In this document: positions 17,982-27,238 of the stretch, one piece after another | How positions within the stretch are numbered: the first letter of the stretch is position 1 | How the letters are laid out: each line of letters starts with the position of its first letter | Assembly: GCF_030295745.1 (NCBI RefSeq) | Contig: NZ_AP027291.1 | Coordinates: 5,084,001-5,148,000, forward strand | Direction of reading: 5' to 3' | DNA length: 64,000 bases | DNA from: Mycolicibacterium sp. TUM20985 | GTDB lineage: Bacteria; Actinomycetota; Actinomycetes; Mycobacteriales; Mycobacteriaceae | Program-made: the position numbers and the translations under genes | Notes under the pieces: model-generated | Seen by the model: only the letters and a program-made list of their open reading frames with translations | What the model was told of the DNA's origin: nothing | The model's database searches: none

Positions 17982-18860
17982 ATGACCGGCGTGGCCAGTC
18001 TCGCGCAGTGGGTCGAGGGCGCCCGTCCGCGGACGCTGCCCAATGCAATCGCCCCGGTGATCGCCGGTACGGGGGCAGCGGCGTGGCTCGGTGACGCCGT
18101 GTGGTGGAAGGCCGTCCTCGCATTGATCGTCTCGCTGGCCCTGATCGTCGGGGTCAACTACGCCAACGACTACTCCGACGGCGTCCGCGGCACCGACGAC
18201 GTCAGGGCGGGTCCGCTGCGGCTCGTCGGCTCGAAGCTGGCGTCACCGCGCGCCGTCGCGAGCGCCGCGGCGCTGAGCCTCGCGGTGGGGGCCGCGGCCG
18301 GCTTGGCCCTGGCCCTCGTCAGCCAGCCCTGGCTGATCGCCGTCGGGGCGGCGTGCATCGCCGGGGCGTGGCTGTACACCGGCGGTTCCAAGCCCTACGG
18401 CTACATCGGTCTGGGCGAGGTCGCCGTCTTCGTGTTCTTCGGCCTGGTGGCCGTCCTCGGCACGCAGTACACGCAGGCGCTGCGCGTGGACTGGGTCGGT
18501 GCGGTGCTCGCCGTCGCGATGGGTGCGCTGTCGTCGGCGGTGCTGGTGGCCAACAACCTTCGCGACATCCCGACCGACCGGGAGTCCGGCAAGATCACGC
18601 TGGCGGTACGACTCGGCGACGGGCGCACCCGGCTGCTGTATCAGGGGCTGCTGGCGTTGGCCTTCGTGTTGACCCTGGCGCTGATGCTCGCGACGCCGTG
18701 GTGCGCCGTCGGCCTGGTGGCGCTGCCATTGGCCGGCCGGGCCGCCGCGCCGGTGCGGTCCGGCCGCGGGGGCAAGGATCTCATTCCCGTGCTCCGCGAC
18801 ACCGGCCTGACGATGCTGGTGTGGTCGATCGCGGTGACGGCGGCGCTGGCGCTCGCCTAG
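17982..18860 (+). CDS. menA: 1,4-dihydroxy-2-naphthoate polyprenyltransferase MenA
   Basis: A 292-residue UbiA-superfamily membrane prenyltransferase, equal in length to M. tuberculosis MenA. Nine hydrophobic segments are evident; the two Mg-diphosphate-binding Asp-rich motifs are [14 protein letters not shown] (about residues 63-76) and [10 protein letters not shown] (about 195-204). It attaches the polyprenyl chain to 1,4-dihydroxy-2-naphthoate to give demethylmenaquinone, the step before MenG. The ATG at 17982 is preceded closely by the end of the Emb-like gene, so the two may be cotranscribed. Part of the scattered menaquinone gene set that also includes the menE end at the left edge. Confidence 0.95.
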   Translation: MTGVASLAQWVEGARPRTLPNAIAPVIAGTGAAAWLGDAVWWKAVLALIVSLALIVGVNYANDYSDGVRGTDDVRAGPLRLVGSKLASPRAVASAAALSLAVGAAAGLALALVSQPWLIAVGAACIAGAWLYTGGSKPYGYIGLGEVAVFVFFGLVAVLGTQYTQALRVDWVGAVLAVAMGALSSAVLVANNLRDIPTDRESGKITLAVRLGDGRTRLLYQGLLALAFVLTLALMLATPWCAVGLVALPLAGRAAAPVRSGRGGKDLIPVLRDTGLTMLVWSIAVTAALALA

Positions 18861-18907
18861 CGCCACGTCCGGTGCGGGCCCGGGCCCGGCAGTGGCATCC
18901 TGGCGTG

Positions 18908-19573
18908 ATGGGCATCGTGTTTCGGTTGGCGGAGCTTCTGCTGCTGCTGGTGCCCGTGGCAGGCGTGGTCATCGCCGGAGTGAACATTTGGCAGCGGGTG
19001 CAACGGTCGTCGTCGCCCGATGCGCAGGACCGTGCGCCCGACGACCAGAACCCCGCAGGCACGCCCGGAAATCCCGCCGCCATGTGGCGCATCATCACGC
19101 GCACCCTCGACGAGCACGCCAGGACCGACACCCGCTGGATGGAGTACGAGCTCGACACGGACAAGCTCCTCGACTTCCCGATGATGACCGACATGCGCGC
19201 CCCGCTCACGACGGCGTTCCACAAGGCCAAGCTGCGCGCAGAGCTGTTGCGGCCGGCCAAGGCCGAAGACCTGTTCGACGACCGCGAGTCCGCCGCCCAG
19301 TACCTCGCGGCCGTCGAGGACTACACGACGGCGTTCGACGCGGCCGAGGCCGAAGCGGTCCGTCGGCGCCGCAGCGACTTCTCCGCCGACGGGCAGCAGC
19401 GCCTGGCCCGCGCCCGCAGCCTGCTGAGCGTCGCCTCGGATTCCGCTGCGACGCAGAACGAACGCGAGCGTGCCTACGAACTCGCCTGCAAGGAACTCGA
19501 CGGGCTGGTCGTGCTGCCGTCCACGACGCGGGCGGGCATCGAGCGCGGGATCGCCGGCGAGCTCGACGGCTGA
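18908..19573 (+). CDS. hypothetical protein with one N-terminal transmembrane helix
   Basis: 221 residues from ATG 18908. One hydrophobic helix (about residues 5-26) is followed by a charged, alpha-helical domain with no enzyme motif that I recognise; sequences such as MEYELDTDKLLDFPMMTDMR and LRPAKAEDLFDD suggest a compact helical bundle. The topology is probably type II, with the domain in the cytoplasm. I do not recognise a named family, although the MMTD...F/H pattern looks like a conserved actinobacterial protein. It is downstream of menA by 47 bases and convergent with the DUF4229 gene, occupying the place where fabH lies in M. tuberculosis. Confidence 0.65.
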   Translation: MGIVFRLAELLLLLVPVAGVVIAGVNIWQRVQRSSSPDAQDRAPDDQNPAGTPGNPAAMWRIITRTLDEHARTDTRWMEYELDTDKLLDFPMMTDMRAPLTTAFHKAKLRAELLRPAKAEDLFDDRESAAQYLAAVEDYTTAFDAAEAEAVRRRRSDFSADGQQRLARARSLLSVASDSAATQNERERAYELACKELDGLVVLPSTTRAGIERGIAGELDG

Positions 19574-19605
19574 TCGCCTCTCACATCGGCGACGTCATAC
19601 TTCCG

Positions 19606-19950
19606 TCACACGTCGCGGGGCTCGTCACCGCGCAGGCGCGCGCGGAGCTGTTCGCGGTCGTGACGGCGGCGTTCGTCGATCACGGCCATGCTCGCCGTCG
19701 CACGGCGGCGCAGGGGGGCGAACAGCCAAATGCCCAGGGGCAGAGCGATCACGATCGCGAAGAGCAGCGGCACGACGATGGGAAACTCGTCGATGCCCAG
19801 CAGGTGGCCGCCGAGATAGATCGCCGCCGTGAGCACGACCACCAGCAGAAGGCGCGCCACCGTGTAGATCACGACGTCGACCACCATCCGCGAACCGGGT
19901 CGTTCTCCGGTCGTCTCGCTCTTGTCCTCAACTGCATCCGCACCTGACAC
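19606..19950 (-). CDS. DUF4229 membrane protein (Rv0531 homologue)
   Basis: A 114-residue protein with two strong transmembrane helices (about residues 29-47 and 57-76), the basic juxtamembrane segment FAPLRRRATASMAVIDERRR and an Arg-rich C-terminal tail. This is the layout of the actinobacterial DUF4229 family, and the position between the Rv0530-like ATPase and menA fits M. tuberculosis Rv0531. Function unknown. It is divergent from the 53-residue gene at 19999, with 48 bases between starts. Confidence 0.75.
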   Translation of the reverse strand: MSGADAVEDKSETTGERPGSRMVVDVVIYTVARLLLVVVLTAAIYLGGHLLGIDEFPIVVPLLFAIVIALPLGIWLFAPLRRRATASMAVIDERRRHDREQLRARLRGDEPRDV

Positions 19951-19998
19951 GGACCCGAGCCTACCGACGGCGCGTATATTTACAGCAAGGAGGTTTTT

Positions 19999-20160
19999 GT
20001 GCTGCAGTTCGTTCTCCTCATCGTCATCCTGGCGTCACTTGCCTACGGCGCCTGGCGTCTGGTGCGGGCGACCGCCAACCGGCCGGGGACTAGAACCATC
20101 GGGCCCGATGACGACCCGGATTTCCTCAACCGGCTCAACCACGGCAAGGATCCTCGCTGA
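19999..20160 (+). CDS. 53-residue membrane-anchored protein (Rv0530A-like)
   Basis: GTG at 19999 behind a near-perfect Shine-Dalgarno AAGGAGG (19987-19993), ending at TGA 20158. It has a single N-terminal helix LQFVLLIVILASLAYGAWRL followed by a polar tail with PDDDPDFLNRL near the end. The position next to the Rv0530-like gene suggests the M. tuberculosis small gene Rv0530A. Function unknown; a bitopic small protein with its tail probably in the cytoplasm. Convergent with the MinD-like gene, whose stop lies 13 bases beyond. Confidence 0.7.
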   Translation: MLQFVLLIVILASLAYGAWRLVRATANRPGTRTIGPDDDPDFLNRLNHGKDPR

Positions 20161-20173
20161 GCGGGTTCGAGTT

Positions 20174-21307
20174 TCAGTGGGCGCCGGGAAATCCGCTGGC
20201 CACTACGGCGGCCAGTTCCAGCAGCGCGTCGCGAGTCTCGGGCCGCAACCGTTCCAGGCTGATCTCGGCGCCTTCTTCGAGGTGCGGATCGAACGGCACC
20301 TGAAGCACCGCCTTGCATCTGCGGGAGAAGTGGTCGACGACCTTTTGTTGGTCGACCCTCGAACCACCCCGACCCGCTTGCGGCCGAACGGCGTTGATGA
20401 CGGCGAGCGAATTGGCCACCAACTGCTGGTAGCCGTGCGCGTCGAGCCAGTCGAGCGTGGCCGATGCACTGCGCGCGCCGTCGACGGAACCCGAACTGAC
20501 CACGATCAGGACGTCGGCGTTGTTCAGCACGGCCGACATCGCCGAATGCAGCATCCCCGTGCCGCAGTCGGTGAGTACCAGGCTGTAGAAACGTTCGAGC
20601 ACCTCGAGCGTCCGCTTGTAGTCGTCACTGCTGAACGCCTCGGACACGGCCGGATCACTCTCGGAGGCAAGGACTTCCAGCCGACTTGGGCCCTGCGAGG
20701 TGTAATTGCGGACGTCGCTGTAGCTGTTGATCCCCTCGGCGTCGCGCAGCAGATGGCGGACGGTCGACGGTGTCTCGAGCGGTACCTTCTGGCTCAACGT
20801 GCCGCGGTCGGGGTTGGCGTCGACGGCGATGACGCGGTCACCCCGCGCCGAGGCGAACGTCGCACCCAGCGTTGCGGTGATCGTCGTCTTGCCGACCCCG
20901 CCCTTGAGTGACAGCAGCGCGATCCGGTAGCAGCCGCGCAGTGGCCGGCTGGCCTGTGCGGTGAGCTCCTTGCGGCGGATCGCCTGGCGGCCTTCACCGA
21001 GGTTCACCACGGTGAACGAACCCAGGTAGAGCCAGCGCCGCCACCCCGAGCTCGGCTTGCGCTTGGGCTGGCCGAGCAGGGCGACGGTCGACAGATCGAG
21101 ATACGGCGGCGTCTGCACGTCGGGCTCGGGCCGCGCCGGCGGGACCTGCGGCACAGGTGGCGCCTCGGACGCCTGGGACAGCCGCACGACGGGCATGCCG
21201 TGCGGGGGTGTCGGTGCCGTCCACTCCGGCGGGATGGCCTCGGACGGGTCGCTGAACCGTTGTTGCGAACGGAAGTTCGGCGATTGGTCGGACGACGGAG
21301 GACTCAA
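20174..21307 (-). CDS. MinD/ParA-like ATPase (Rv0530 homologue)
   Basis: About 377 residues from a TTG at 21307 that nearly abuts the ccsA stop. The N-terminal 110 residues are Pro/Gln/Ser-rich and probably disordered. The ATPase domain follows, with the deviant Walker A of the SIMIBI class LLSLKGGVGKTTITATLG (about residues 130-147), switch-type VIAVDANPDRGT and VLTDCGTGM. The same design (disordered arm plus MinD-like ATPase) occurs in mycobacterial secretion-associated and polar-positioning proteins. It is the last gene of the hemL-ccsA operon, as in M. tuberculosis, so a role in positioning or assembling membrane complexes is possible. The start codon is the least certain part. Confidence 0.8.
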   Translation of the reverse strand: MSPPSSDQSPNFRSQQRFSDPSEAIPPEWTAPTPPHGMPVVRLSQASEAPPVPQVPPARPEPDVQTPPYLDLSTVALLGQPKRKPSSGWRRWLYLGSFTVVNLGEGRQAIRRKELTAQASRPLRGCYRIALLSLKGGVGKTTITATLGATFASARGDRVIAVDANPDRGTLSQKVPLETPSTVRHLLRDAEGINSYSDVRNYTSQGPSRLEVLASESDPAVSEAFSSDDYKRTLEVLERFYSLVLTDCGTGMLHSAMSAVLNNADVLIVVSSGSVDGARSASATLDWLDAHGYQQLVANSLAVINAVRPQAGRGGSRVDQQKVVDHFSRRCKAVLQVPFDPHLEEGAEISLERLRPETRDALLELAAVVASGFPGAH

Positions 21308-21309
21308 CC

Positions 21310-22293
21310 TCAGCCCACCCCGGCATACGAGTGCAGCCCGGTGACCACGAGGTTGATGAAGAACAGGTTGAAGACCATCGCGACGAACCCGACGACGTTG
21401 ATCCATGCGGCCTTGCGGTCCCGCCAGCCCGCGGTCGAGCGGGCATGCAGATACGCGGCGTAGACGACCCACGCGATGAAGGCGACGGTCTCCTTGGGAT
21501 CCCAGCCCCAGTAGCGGCCCCACGCCTCCTCGGCCCAGATCGCGCCGAAGATCACGCCGAAGCCGAAGATCGGGAACGCGAAGATCGTGGTGCGGTAGGC
21601 GATGCGGTCCAGCGTCTGGGCGTCGGGCAGCCGCTGCAGGATCGCGGCCACCCTGCCCTCGCGGTCGGGTTCGCCGAGCGGCGACATCTTGGCCAGGAAC
21701 AGCATGCTCGCCACGCCGGCGACCAGGAAGACCCCCGAGCCGAGACTGACGACCGACACGTGAATGGGCAGCCAGTAGGACTGCAGTGCCGGCATGACGG
21801 GTGCGGCGTTGGAGTACAGCCACTTTCCCGAGACGGCCAACAGGATCAGCACGGGCAGGAGCACGAACGCCCACAGGGCGCGGTACTTGGGCCGACGCAG
21901 GGTGATGGCCGCCGCGACGAGCCCGCAGAGGCAGGTCAGGTTGATGAACTCGTACATGTTGCCCCACGGCACGCGTGAGGTCGCGAGCCCGCGCAGCACG
22001 ATGCACGCCAGAAGCATCGCCGTACCGACGTAGACCAGCGCGAGTCCGGCGCGGCCGATCCGTTCGTCGAACGGGCGCTTGGGGGTGTCGACGACGACGC
22101 CGGGCTGAGCGCTGTTGGCGGTGACCGCACCCACGCCCGCCGACACCAGCTCGCGGGCGTCGGCCCGGCGGCTGCCGCTGTAGGCGAGTTCCACGGCGAG
22201 CAGGAGAAGGGCGATGAGCAGCACGACCAGCGTCGAGGTGAAGGCCAGGTCGGAGAGTCGGGCGAGCCCGATGTCGATGTTGGGCGTGTTCAC
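21310..22293 (-). CDS. ccsA: cytochrome c biogenesis protein CcsA/CcsB (system II, Rv0529 homologue)
   Basis: A 327-residue polytopic protein with about eight transmembrane helices and the heme-handling tryptophan-rich WWD-type loop EEAWGRYWGWDPKET near residues 250-265. With ResB it forms the system II heme lyase that exports heme and attaches it to CXXCH of apocytochrome c outside the membrane. GTG at 22293 overlaps the resB stop as GTGA; all genes from the phosphatase to ccsA overlap this way, so the operon is translationally coupled. Length is close to Rv0529 (324 residues). Confidence 0.93.
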   Translation of the reverse strand: MNTPNIDIGLARLSDLAFTSTLVVLLIALLLLAVELAYSGSRRADARELVSAGVGAVTANSAQPGVVVDTPKRPFDERIGRAGLALVYVGTAMLLACIVLRGLATSRVPWGNMYEFINLTCLCGLVAAAITLRRPKYRALWAFVLLPVLILLAVSGKWLYSNAAPVMPALQSYWLPIHVSVVSLGSGVFLVAGVASMLFLAKMSPLGEPDREGRVAAILQRLPDAQTLDRIAYRTTIFAFPIFGFGVIFGAIWAEEAWGRYWGWDPKETVAFIAWVVYAAYLHARSTAGWRDRKAAWINVVGFVAMVFNLFFINLVVTGLHSYAGVG

Positions 22294-23864
22294 GAACGCT
22301 CTCTCCCGCCTGTCTCCGCCGATGGCACCAGCCGTGCGGTCAGCTTCTCGAACTCGTCGCCCCACCCGGAGTTGTCCGTGCGGGCGAGACCACCAAGCTC
22401 GACTTCAACGGTACCCGCCGGCCCCGGGCTGATCCGAACCCATACCCTGCGACGACGCACCACCAATGACACCAGCAGGCCGGCCATCATCGCCATCGCC
22501 GACACCAGCACCCAGATCTGCGCCGGGTCGTGCGACACCTGGACGTTGATGAACGGCACGGCGCCGTCGAAGCTCACCTTGGTGCCGTCCTTCAGCTCCG
22601 TGGACTGGCCCGCCTTCAGGTTGACCCTGGCCTCCTTGTTGAGCCGCTTCTGCTCGATCAGCCGGGAGTCGAGGGTGAACAGCGACTGCGGCCGCCCGGT
22701 GTCCAGACCCGTGTCACCGCGATAGATGTCGACGGCGACGGCCGGATCGTTCAACTCGGGGAAGCTCGACGACAGCAGCTTGCCGTCGAGCTGTTCGGTC
22801 GGCGCCAGCAGGCCCTGGATCGCGATCTGGTTCTTGCGTCGGGTGCCTGCGTCCGGATACGTGCCACCGGGCGGGTCGACGCGGATGACGCCCGACGACA
22901 GCAGGGTGATCGGGTCGTCGGGCCGCCACTGCAGGGTCTGCGTGCGGGTCTGACCGTCGGGGAAGGTGACGGTGAACGTCGGGGCGTAGCCGTGGCCCTG
23001 CAGGTAGAGCCGGTCCCCGCCGAGGCGTAGAGGATGGTTGACCTCGAGCCGGTACGGGCGCCAGGTATCGCCGGCGAGGTCGTCACCGGCCTGGTACTCG
23101 ACGTTGGCCGCGAAGCTCAACGCCTGCCCACTCGGCAGGTAGGTGGCGTCGAAGTCGTTGACGCGCAGGCAGATCGGATTCAGCGAGGTCCCGTCGACCG
23201 TGTTGCCCGCGCGGAAGGAGTCGAAGGCCGCCGGTGACGCCGAGCAGAAGCCCGGCCCGCCGTTGGCCACGACGATGACGTTGCCCTCGTAACCGAACAA
23301 CTTGCCCGCGGCCACCGCGACCAGCAGACCGAGCAGCGAGAAGTGGAACACGATGTTGCCGAACTCGCGGAAATAGCCCTTCTCCGCTGATATTTCAATG
23401 GTGTCACCGTCATGGCGGCTGACCCGTCGCCAGCCCTTGAGGCGTTGCTCGACCTCGGCGGCGACGGCCTCCGGTTGACCCGGTGCGGACACGGCGGCGT
23501 GCTTGGGCAGCCGCGTCAGGTTTCGGGGCGCGGCGACGGGTGTGGCGCGCATGCTCTTGACGTGCTCGGCCAACCGCGGCGTGAGACAACCGACCAGCGA
23601 GATGAACAGCAGCGCGTAGATCGCGGTGAACCAGAAACTGGAGAACACGTCGAACGCCTGCAGGCGGTCCAGCCACGGGCCGATCACCGTGTGCTCGGCG
23701 AGATAACCCTGCACCTTGGACTCGTTGAGGCTGCGCTGGGGCAGCAGCGCACCGGGAATAGCCGCGAGCGCCAGCAGGAACAGCAGCACCAGCGCCGTGC
23801 CCATCGACGTCAGGGTGCGCCAGGTGTTCCTGGCATATGCGGCAAGGCGTTTCAGCACCCTCAT
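22290..23864 (-). CDS. resB: cytochrome c biogenesis protein ResB (Ccs1, Rv0528 homologue)
   Basis: A 524-residue ResB/Ccs1 protein: three N-terminal transmembrane helices (the RTLTSMGTALVLLFLLALAA, AIYALLFISLVGC and FHFSLLGLLVAVAAG regions), a large extracytoplasmic domain (about residues 180-440), a final helix at about 445-470 and a cytoplasmic tail. It partners CcsA in system II cytochrome c maturation. The ATG at 23864 overlaps the ccdA stop (ATGA), and its stop overlaps the ccsA start. Reading frames extending upstream of 23864 lie within ccdA and were discarded. Confidence 0.92.
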   Translation of the reverse strand: MRVLKRLAAYARNTWRTLTSMGTALVLLFLLALAAIPGALLPQRSLNESKVQGYLAEHTVIGPWLDRLQAFDVFSSFWFTAIYALLFISLVGCLTPRLAEHVKSMRATPVAAPRNLTRLPKHAAVSAPGQPEAVAAEVEQRLKGWRRVSRHDGDTIEISAEKGYFREFGNIVFHFSLLGLLVAVAAGKLFGYEGNVIVVANGGPGFCSASPAAFDSFRAGNTVDGTSLNPICLRVNDFDATYLPSGQALSFAANVEYQAGDDLAGDTWRPYRLEVNHPLRLGGDRLYLQGHGYAPTFTVTFPDGQTRTQTLQWRPDDPITLLSSGVIRVDPPGGTYPDAGTRRKNQIAIQGLLAPTEQLDGKLLSSSFPELNDPAVAVDIYRGDTGLDTGRPQSLFTLDSRLIEQKRLNKEARVNLKAGQSTELKDGTKVSFDGAVPFINVQVSHDPAQIWVLVSAMAMMAGLLVSLVVRRRRVWVRISPGPAGTVEVELGGLARTDNSGWGDEFEKLTARLVPSAETGGRERS

Positions 23865-24655
23865 AACGGCAGCCGCACGTCGCTGACGAACGCATCCCGC
23901 ACCCAGGAGACGAAGTCGGCCCACAGGCCCGACACCAATGCGATGCCGACCAGGATCAACAGCACGCCGCCGAAGATCTGGATGCCCCTGGTGTGGCGGC
24001 GCAGCCAGCCCAGCCCCTGAACGGCCCGCGAGGAACCGAACGCCAACAGCAGGAAGGGAATCCCCAACCCCAGGCAGTACGCGATGACGAGTACCACGCC
24101 ACGCGCCACGCCGGCACCGTCGGTGGCCGACGCCACCGCGATCACCGCCGTCAGCGTCGGGCCGAGACACGGCGTCCAGCCGAGGGCAAACACCGCCCCC
24201 AGCAGCGGCGCGCCCCCGATGGTGGACAGCAGCTTCGGCGTGAACCGCGCCTCGCGTTGCAACGCGGGGACGAACCCGACGAACACCAGGCCCATCGCGA
24301 TCGTCACCACACCGCCGATGCGTTGCAGCAGAAGCTGATTGGTGAGCAGTGTCGTCGTCAACCCCAGTACCGCCACGGTGCCGAGCACGAACACGACGGT
24401 GAACCCGGCCACGAACAGGGCGGCGGCGCCGACCACCCGCAGCCGTGCGGTCCTGACCGTGACGGCGCTGGCATCGCGGTCGTCGACGCCGACGACCGCC
24501 GCGAGATAGGACAGGTAGCCGGGTACCAAGGGCACCACGCACGGGGAGGCGAACGACACCAGTCCGGCGAGGACGCTGACGAGCAGGGCGAGCACCAGCG
24601 GCCCGGCCGACATCAAGCCGCCGACCTGGTCCAGACTCACCGCGAGAGGCGTCAC
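23861..24655 (-). CDS. ccdA: CcdA/DsbD-like thiol:disulfide transporter (Rv0527 homologue)
   Basis: A 264-residue six-helix CcdA protein. The two redox cysteines are Cys39 in FASPCVVPLVPGYLSYL and Cys163 in GWTPCLGPTL, each in helices with the family's conserved prolines. It carries reducing equivalents from cytoplasmic thioredoxin across the membrane to the extracytoplasmic TlpA-like protein encoded just upstream, which keeps the cysteines of apocytochrome c reduced. GTG at 24655 overlaps the thioredoxin-like gene's stop (GTGA), and its stop overlaps resB. Confidence 0.93.
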   Translation of the reverse strand: MTPLAVSLDQVGGLMSAGPLVLALLVSVLAGLVSFASPCVVPLVPGYLSYLAAVVGVDDRDASAVTVRTARLRVVGAAALFVAGFTVVFVLGTVAVLGLTTTLLTNQLLLQRIGGVVTIAMGLVFVGFVPALQREARFTPKLLSTIGGAPLLGAVFALGWTPCLGPTLTAVIAVASATDGAGVARGVVLVIAYCLGLGIPFLLLAFGSSRAVQGLGWLRRHTRGIQIFGGVLLILVGIALVSGLWADFVSWVRDAFVSDVRLPL

Positions 24656-25236
24656 TTCTCCGACGCCAACCTCTGCACGACGGGCAGCAGATCCTCGGCC
24701 AGGAGCTCGCGCAGGAAGACCGCGGCGACGCGGTGTTGGCGGTCCAGCACGACGGTGGACGGGATGACGGTGGTGGGGTACCTGCCGCCGAACGCGATCA
24801 TGGTGCGCATGGCCGGGTCGTAGATCGACGGGAACGTCACCTTGCGGTCGGTGACGAAATCGACTGCGGCGTCGCGGTTGTTGTCCCGGACGTCGATGCC
24901 CAGGAACGCCACGCCGTCGGCCCGGGTGGCGTCGTAGACCTTCTGCAGCTCGGGGATCTCGGCGCGGCACGGTCCGCACCACTGTCCCCATACGTTGATG
25001 ACGACCACCTTGCCGGCGAAGTCATCCAAGGAGACCGTCTTCGACGGGTCGGTCAGCTCCGGGCCGCTGATCTTGCCCGGCCGGCTGCGACTGTCGGGCG
25101 GGTCGTAGAGGATGTCGGTCTTGCCGCCCGGCGCCACGAATTCAAAGGTGCCGCCCTGGGCCACCGCGTCATCACCCGTCGCGCACGAGGTCAGCGCGAC
25201 AGTCGCCGACACCAAGACGGCCAGCAGCCATCTCAC
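24652..25236 (-). CDS. TlpA/ResA-like lipoprotein thioredoxin (Rv0526 homologue)
   Basis: A 194-residue exported thiol-disulfide oxidoreductase. Signal peptide with a lipobox ending ALTSC (Cys18 lipidated), then a thioredoxin fold with the active site WGQWCGPCRAE (Cys87-Cys90) and the cis-proline region PSTVVLD. It accepts electrons from CcdA and reduces the CXXCH cysteines of apocytochrome c before heme ligation by ResB/CcsA. GTG start at 25236 overlapping the phosphatase gene's stop; the signal peptide supports that start. Confidence 0.92.
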   Translation of the reverse strand: MRWLLAVLVSATVALTSCATGDDAVAQGGTFEFVAPGGKTDILYDPPDSRSRPGKISGPELTDPSKTVSLDDFAGKVVVINVWGQWCGPCRAEIPELQKVYDATRADGVAFLGIDVRDNNRDAAVDFVTDRKVTFPSIYDPAMRTMIAFGGRYPTTVIPSTVVLDRQHRVAAVFLRELLAEDLLPVVQRLASEK

Positions 25237-25847
25237 TGCCCGGCCAGCTCCGCGTAACTCCAGCCGACCATCGCGTCGTCGTGGAAGTAGAAGGACGTCA
25301 GCGAGGCGTGGTTGCACATCCGGTTGGCCGCGGTCGGAAGATGGTGCAGCGTCTGCCCGGTCAGGGAACGGCGCAGCGTCGCCGTCGGCAGCTGGTGGCT
25401 GACGCACACCGCCTCGTGGCCGACGGCGGAGTCCCTGGCCCGGTACAACGCGGCCTGCATGCGGTCGGCGATGTGCCGGTACGGCTCACCCCAGGACGGC
25501 GTCCGCGGATTGCGCAGATGCCACCAGTTGCGGGGATTGCGCAGCGCACCGTCACCCGGCGACACCCGCTCGCCCTCGAAGACGTTCTCGGACTCGACGA
25601 GGTCGGCGTCGGTGCCGATCGACAGGCCGTGCGCCGCGGCGATCGGTGCGGCGGTCTCCTGCGCGCGTTCCAGCGGTGAGGAGACGACGTGGACGACGTC
25701 GCGAGCCGCCAGCCAGTCGGCCACCCGCTGCGCCTGGGCGCAGCCCTTGTCGGACAGGTGGAAGTCGGGCAGCCGCCCGTAGATGATCTTGTCGGGGTTG
25801 TGGACCTCGCCGTGTCGCATCACGTGCACGATCGTCGTCACCGTCAT
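25233..25847 (-). CDS. histidine phosphatase (phosphoglycerate-mutase-like) family protein (Rv0525 homologue)
   Basis: A 204-residue 2H phosphatase. The catalytic phosphohistidine motif is VMRHGEVHN (His12), the second catalytic region is [16 protein letters not shown] (Glu), and the distal His lies in [14 protein letters not shown]. It is probably a broad phosphatase for a small metabolite or phosphoprotein. The ATG at 25847 overlaps the hemL stop (ATGA), placing it second in the hemL-ccs operon; conservation of this order with M. tuberculosis suggests a functional link to heme or respiratory supply. Confidence 0.88.
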   Translation of the reverse strand: MTVTTIVHVMRHGEVHNPDKIIYGRLPDFHLSDKGCAQAQRVADWLAARDVVHVVSSPLERAQETAAPIAAAHGLSIGTDADLVESENVFEGERVSPGDGALRNPRNWWHLRNPRTPSWGEPYRHIADRMQAALYRARDSAVGHEAVCVSHQLPTATLRRSLTGQTLHHLPTAANRMCNHASLTSFYFHDDAMVGWSYAELAGQ

Positions 25848-27145
25848 GAGGGCCGCTTCGCTTCTGCGGCAGCACGGGCCGCGGCGGGCAGGGCGGCGGC
25901 GATCCGTTCGAACGCGTCGTCGTCGAGCGCCGTCGACACGAACCACGCCTCGAAGGCGCTGCAGGGCGGATACACCCCCGCGGCGAGCAGCGCGTGGAAG
26001 AACGCCGGGAAACGCCAGGTGTCGGTGGCGCGCGCGCCGGCGAAATCGACGACCTGCTGGCCGGTGAAGAACACGCTCAGCATGTTGCCGCACCGCGAAA
26101 TACGATGTGTGACAGACGCTTCGGTCAGCGTACTGGTGAGCAGGTCGGCCAGGCGGTCGGCGTTGGCGTCCAGGGTGGCATACGTGGCGTCGTCGGCGGC
26201 GCGCAGCGTGGCGAGTCCGGCGGCCATCGCCACGGGGTTACCCGATAGCGTGCCGGCCTGGTAGACGGGGCCCAGCGGTGCCAGCCGTTCCATCACCTCG
26301 GCACGACCGCCGAAGGCCGCCGCGGGCAGCCCACCGCTCATCACCTTGCCGAACGCGAACAAGTCGGCGTCGACGGGATCCTTTCCGTACCAACCAGATC
26401 GGCTTACCCGGAAGCCCGTCATCACCTCGTCGAGGATCAGGAGCGCGCCGTGCGCGGCCGTCACGCGGCGCAGACCGGCGTTGAAGCCGGGCAGCGGAGG
26501 CACGGCGCCCATGTTGCCCGCCGCGGCTTCGGTGATCACGCAGGCGATGTCGTCGCCAAACTCGGCGAACGCCGCCTCGACGGCGCCGATGTCGTTGTAG
26601 GGCAACACGATCGTGTCGACGGTGGCCGCGCCGGTCACACCCGGGGAGGACGGCAGCCCCAGCGTCGCAACGCCCGAGCCGGCATCGGCCAGAAGCGCAT
26701 CGCTATGCCCGTGATAGCAGCCGGAGAACTTCACGATCTTCGCGCGTCCGGTGAAGCCCCTGGCAAGCCGGATCGCGCTCATCGTGGCCTCGGTACCCGA
26801 GTTGACCAGGCGGATCCTCTCGACGGGGGCCACGCGGCCGACGATCTCGCGCGCCAGCTCGCTCTCCGACGGCGTCGGCGCACCGAAGCTCAGCCCGTCG
26901 GCGGCGGCGCGCTGCACGGCCTCCACGACGGCCGGGTAGGCGTGGCCGTGGATCATCGGGCCCCAGGAGCACACCAGATCGACGTAGCGATTGTCGTCGG
27001 CGTCGGTGAGCCAGCAACCCGAGGCCTTCGTGATGAACCGTGGGGTCCCGCCGACGGCGTTGAAGGCACGCACCGGTGAGTTGACCCCACCGGGTATGAC
27101 GGCCGACGCCTCGGCGAACAGCCGCGCCGACGTTTCGATACGCAT
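25844..27145 (-). CDS. hemL: glutamate-1-semialdehyde 2,1-aminomutase HemL
   Basis: A 433-residue PLP-dependent class III aminotransferase-fold enzyme that converts glutamate-1-semialdehyde to 5-aminolevulinate in the C5 heme pathway. Motifs: [11 protein letters not shown] at the N-terminus, [29 protein letters not shown], the [12 protein letters not shown]-binding Asp and the Schiff-base Lys267 in [12 protein letters not shown]. Typical length for the family. It is first gene of the hemL-ccdA-resB-ccsA operon, which ties aminolevulinate supply to cytochrome c assembly; the partner HemA is encoded at 42-43 kb. Confidence 0.96.
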   Translation of the reverse strand: MRIETSARLFAEASAVIPGGVNSPVRAFNAVGGTPRFITKASGCWLTDADDNRYVDLVCSWGPMIHGHAYPAVVEAVQRAAADGLSFGAPTPSESELAREIVGRVAPVERIRLVNSGTEATMSAIRLARGFTGRAKIVKFSGCYHGHSDALLADAGSGVATLGLPSSPGVTGAATVDTIVLPYNDIGAVEAAFAEFGDDIACVITEAAAGNMGAVPPLPGFNAGLRRVTAAHGALLILDEVMTGFRVSRSGWYGKDPVDADLFAFGKVMSGGLPAAAFGGRAEVMERLAPLGPVYQAGTLSGNPVAMAAGLATLRAADDATYATLDANADRLADLLTSTLTEASVTHRISRCGNMLSVFFTGQQVVDFAGARATDTWRFPAFFHALLAAGVYPPCSAFEAWFVSTALDDDAFERIAAALPAAARAAAEAKRPS

Positions 27146-27238
27146 GATCTCCAGTGTCCCAGTCGGCCCACCGGCGTCAACTACAGGGTGTAGGAGAAAG
27201 GTCTCACCTGACCGGGGTCGACGAGTCGGCGGGCCACC

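Noticed and set aside
20174-22006. Long N-terminal extension of the MinD-like ATPase to 22006
   Set aside because: Those codons run through ccsA; the Pro-rich N-terminus begins at the TTG next to the ccsA stop.
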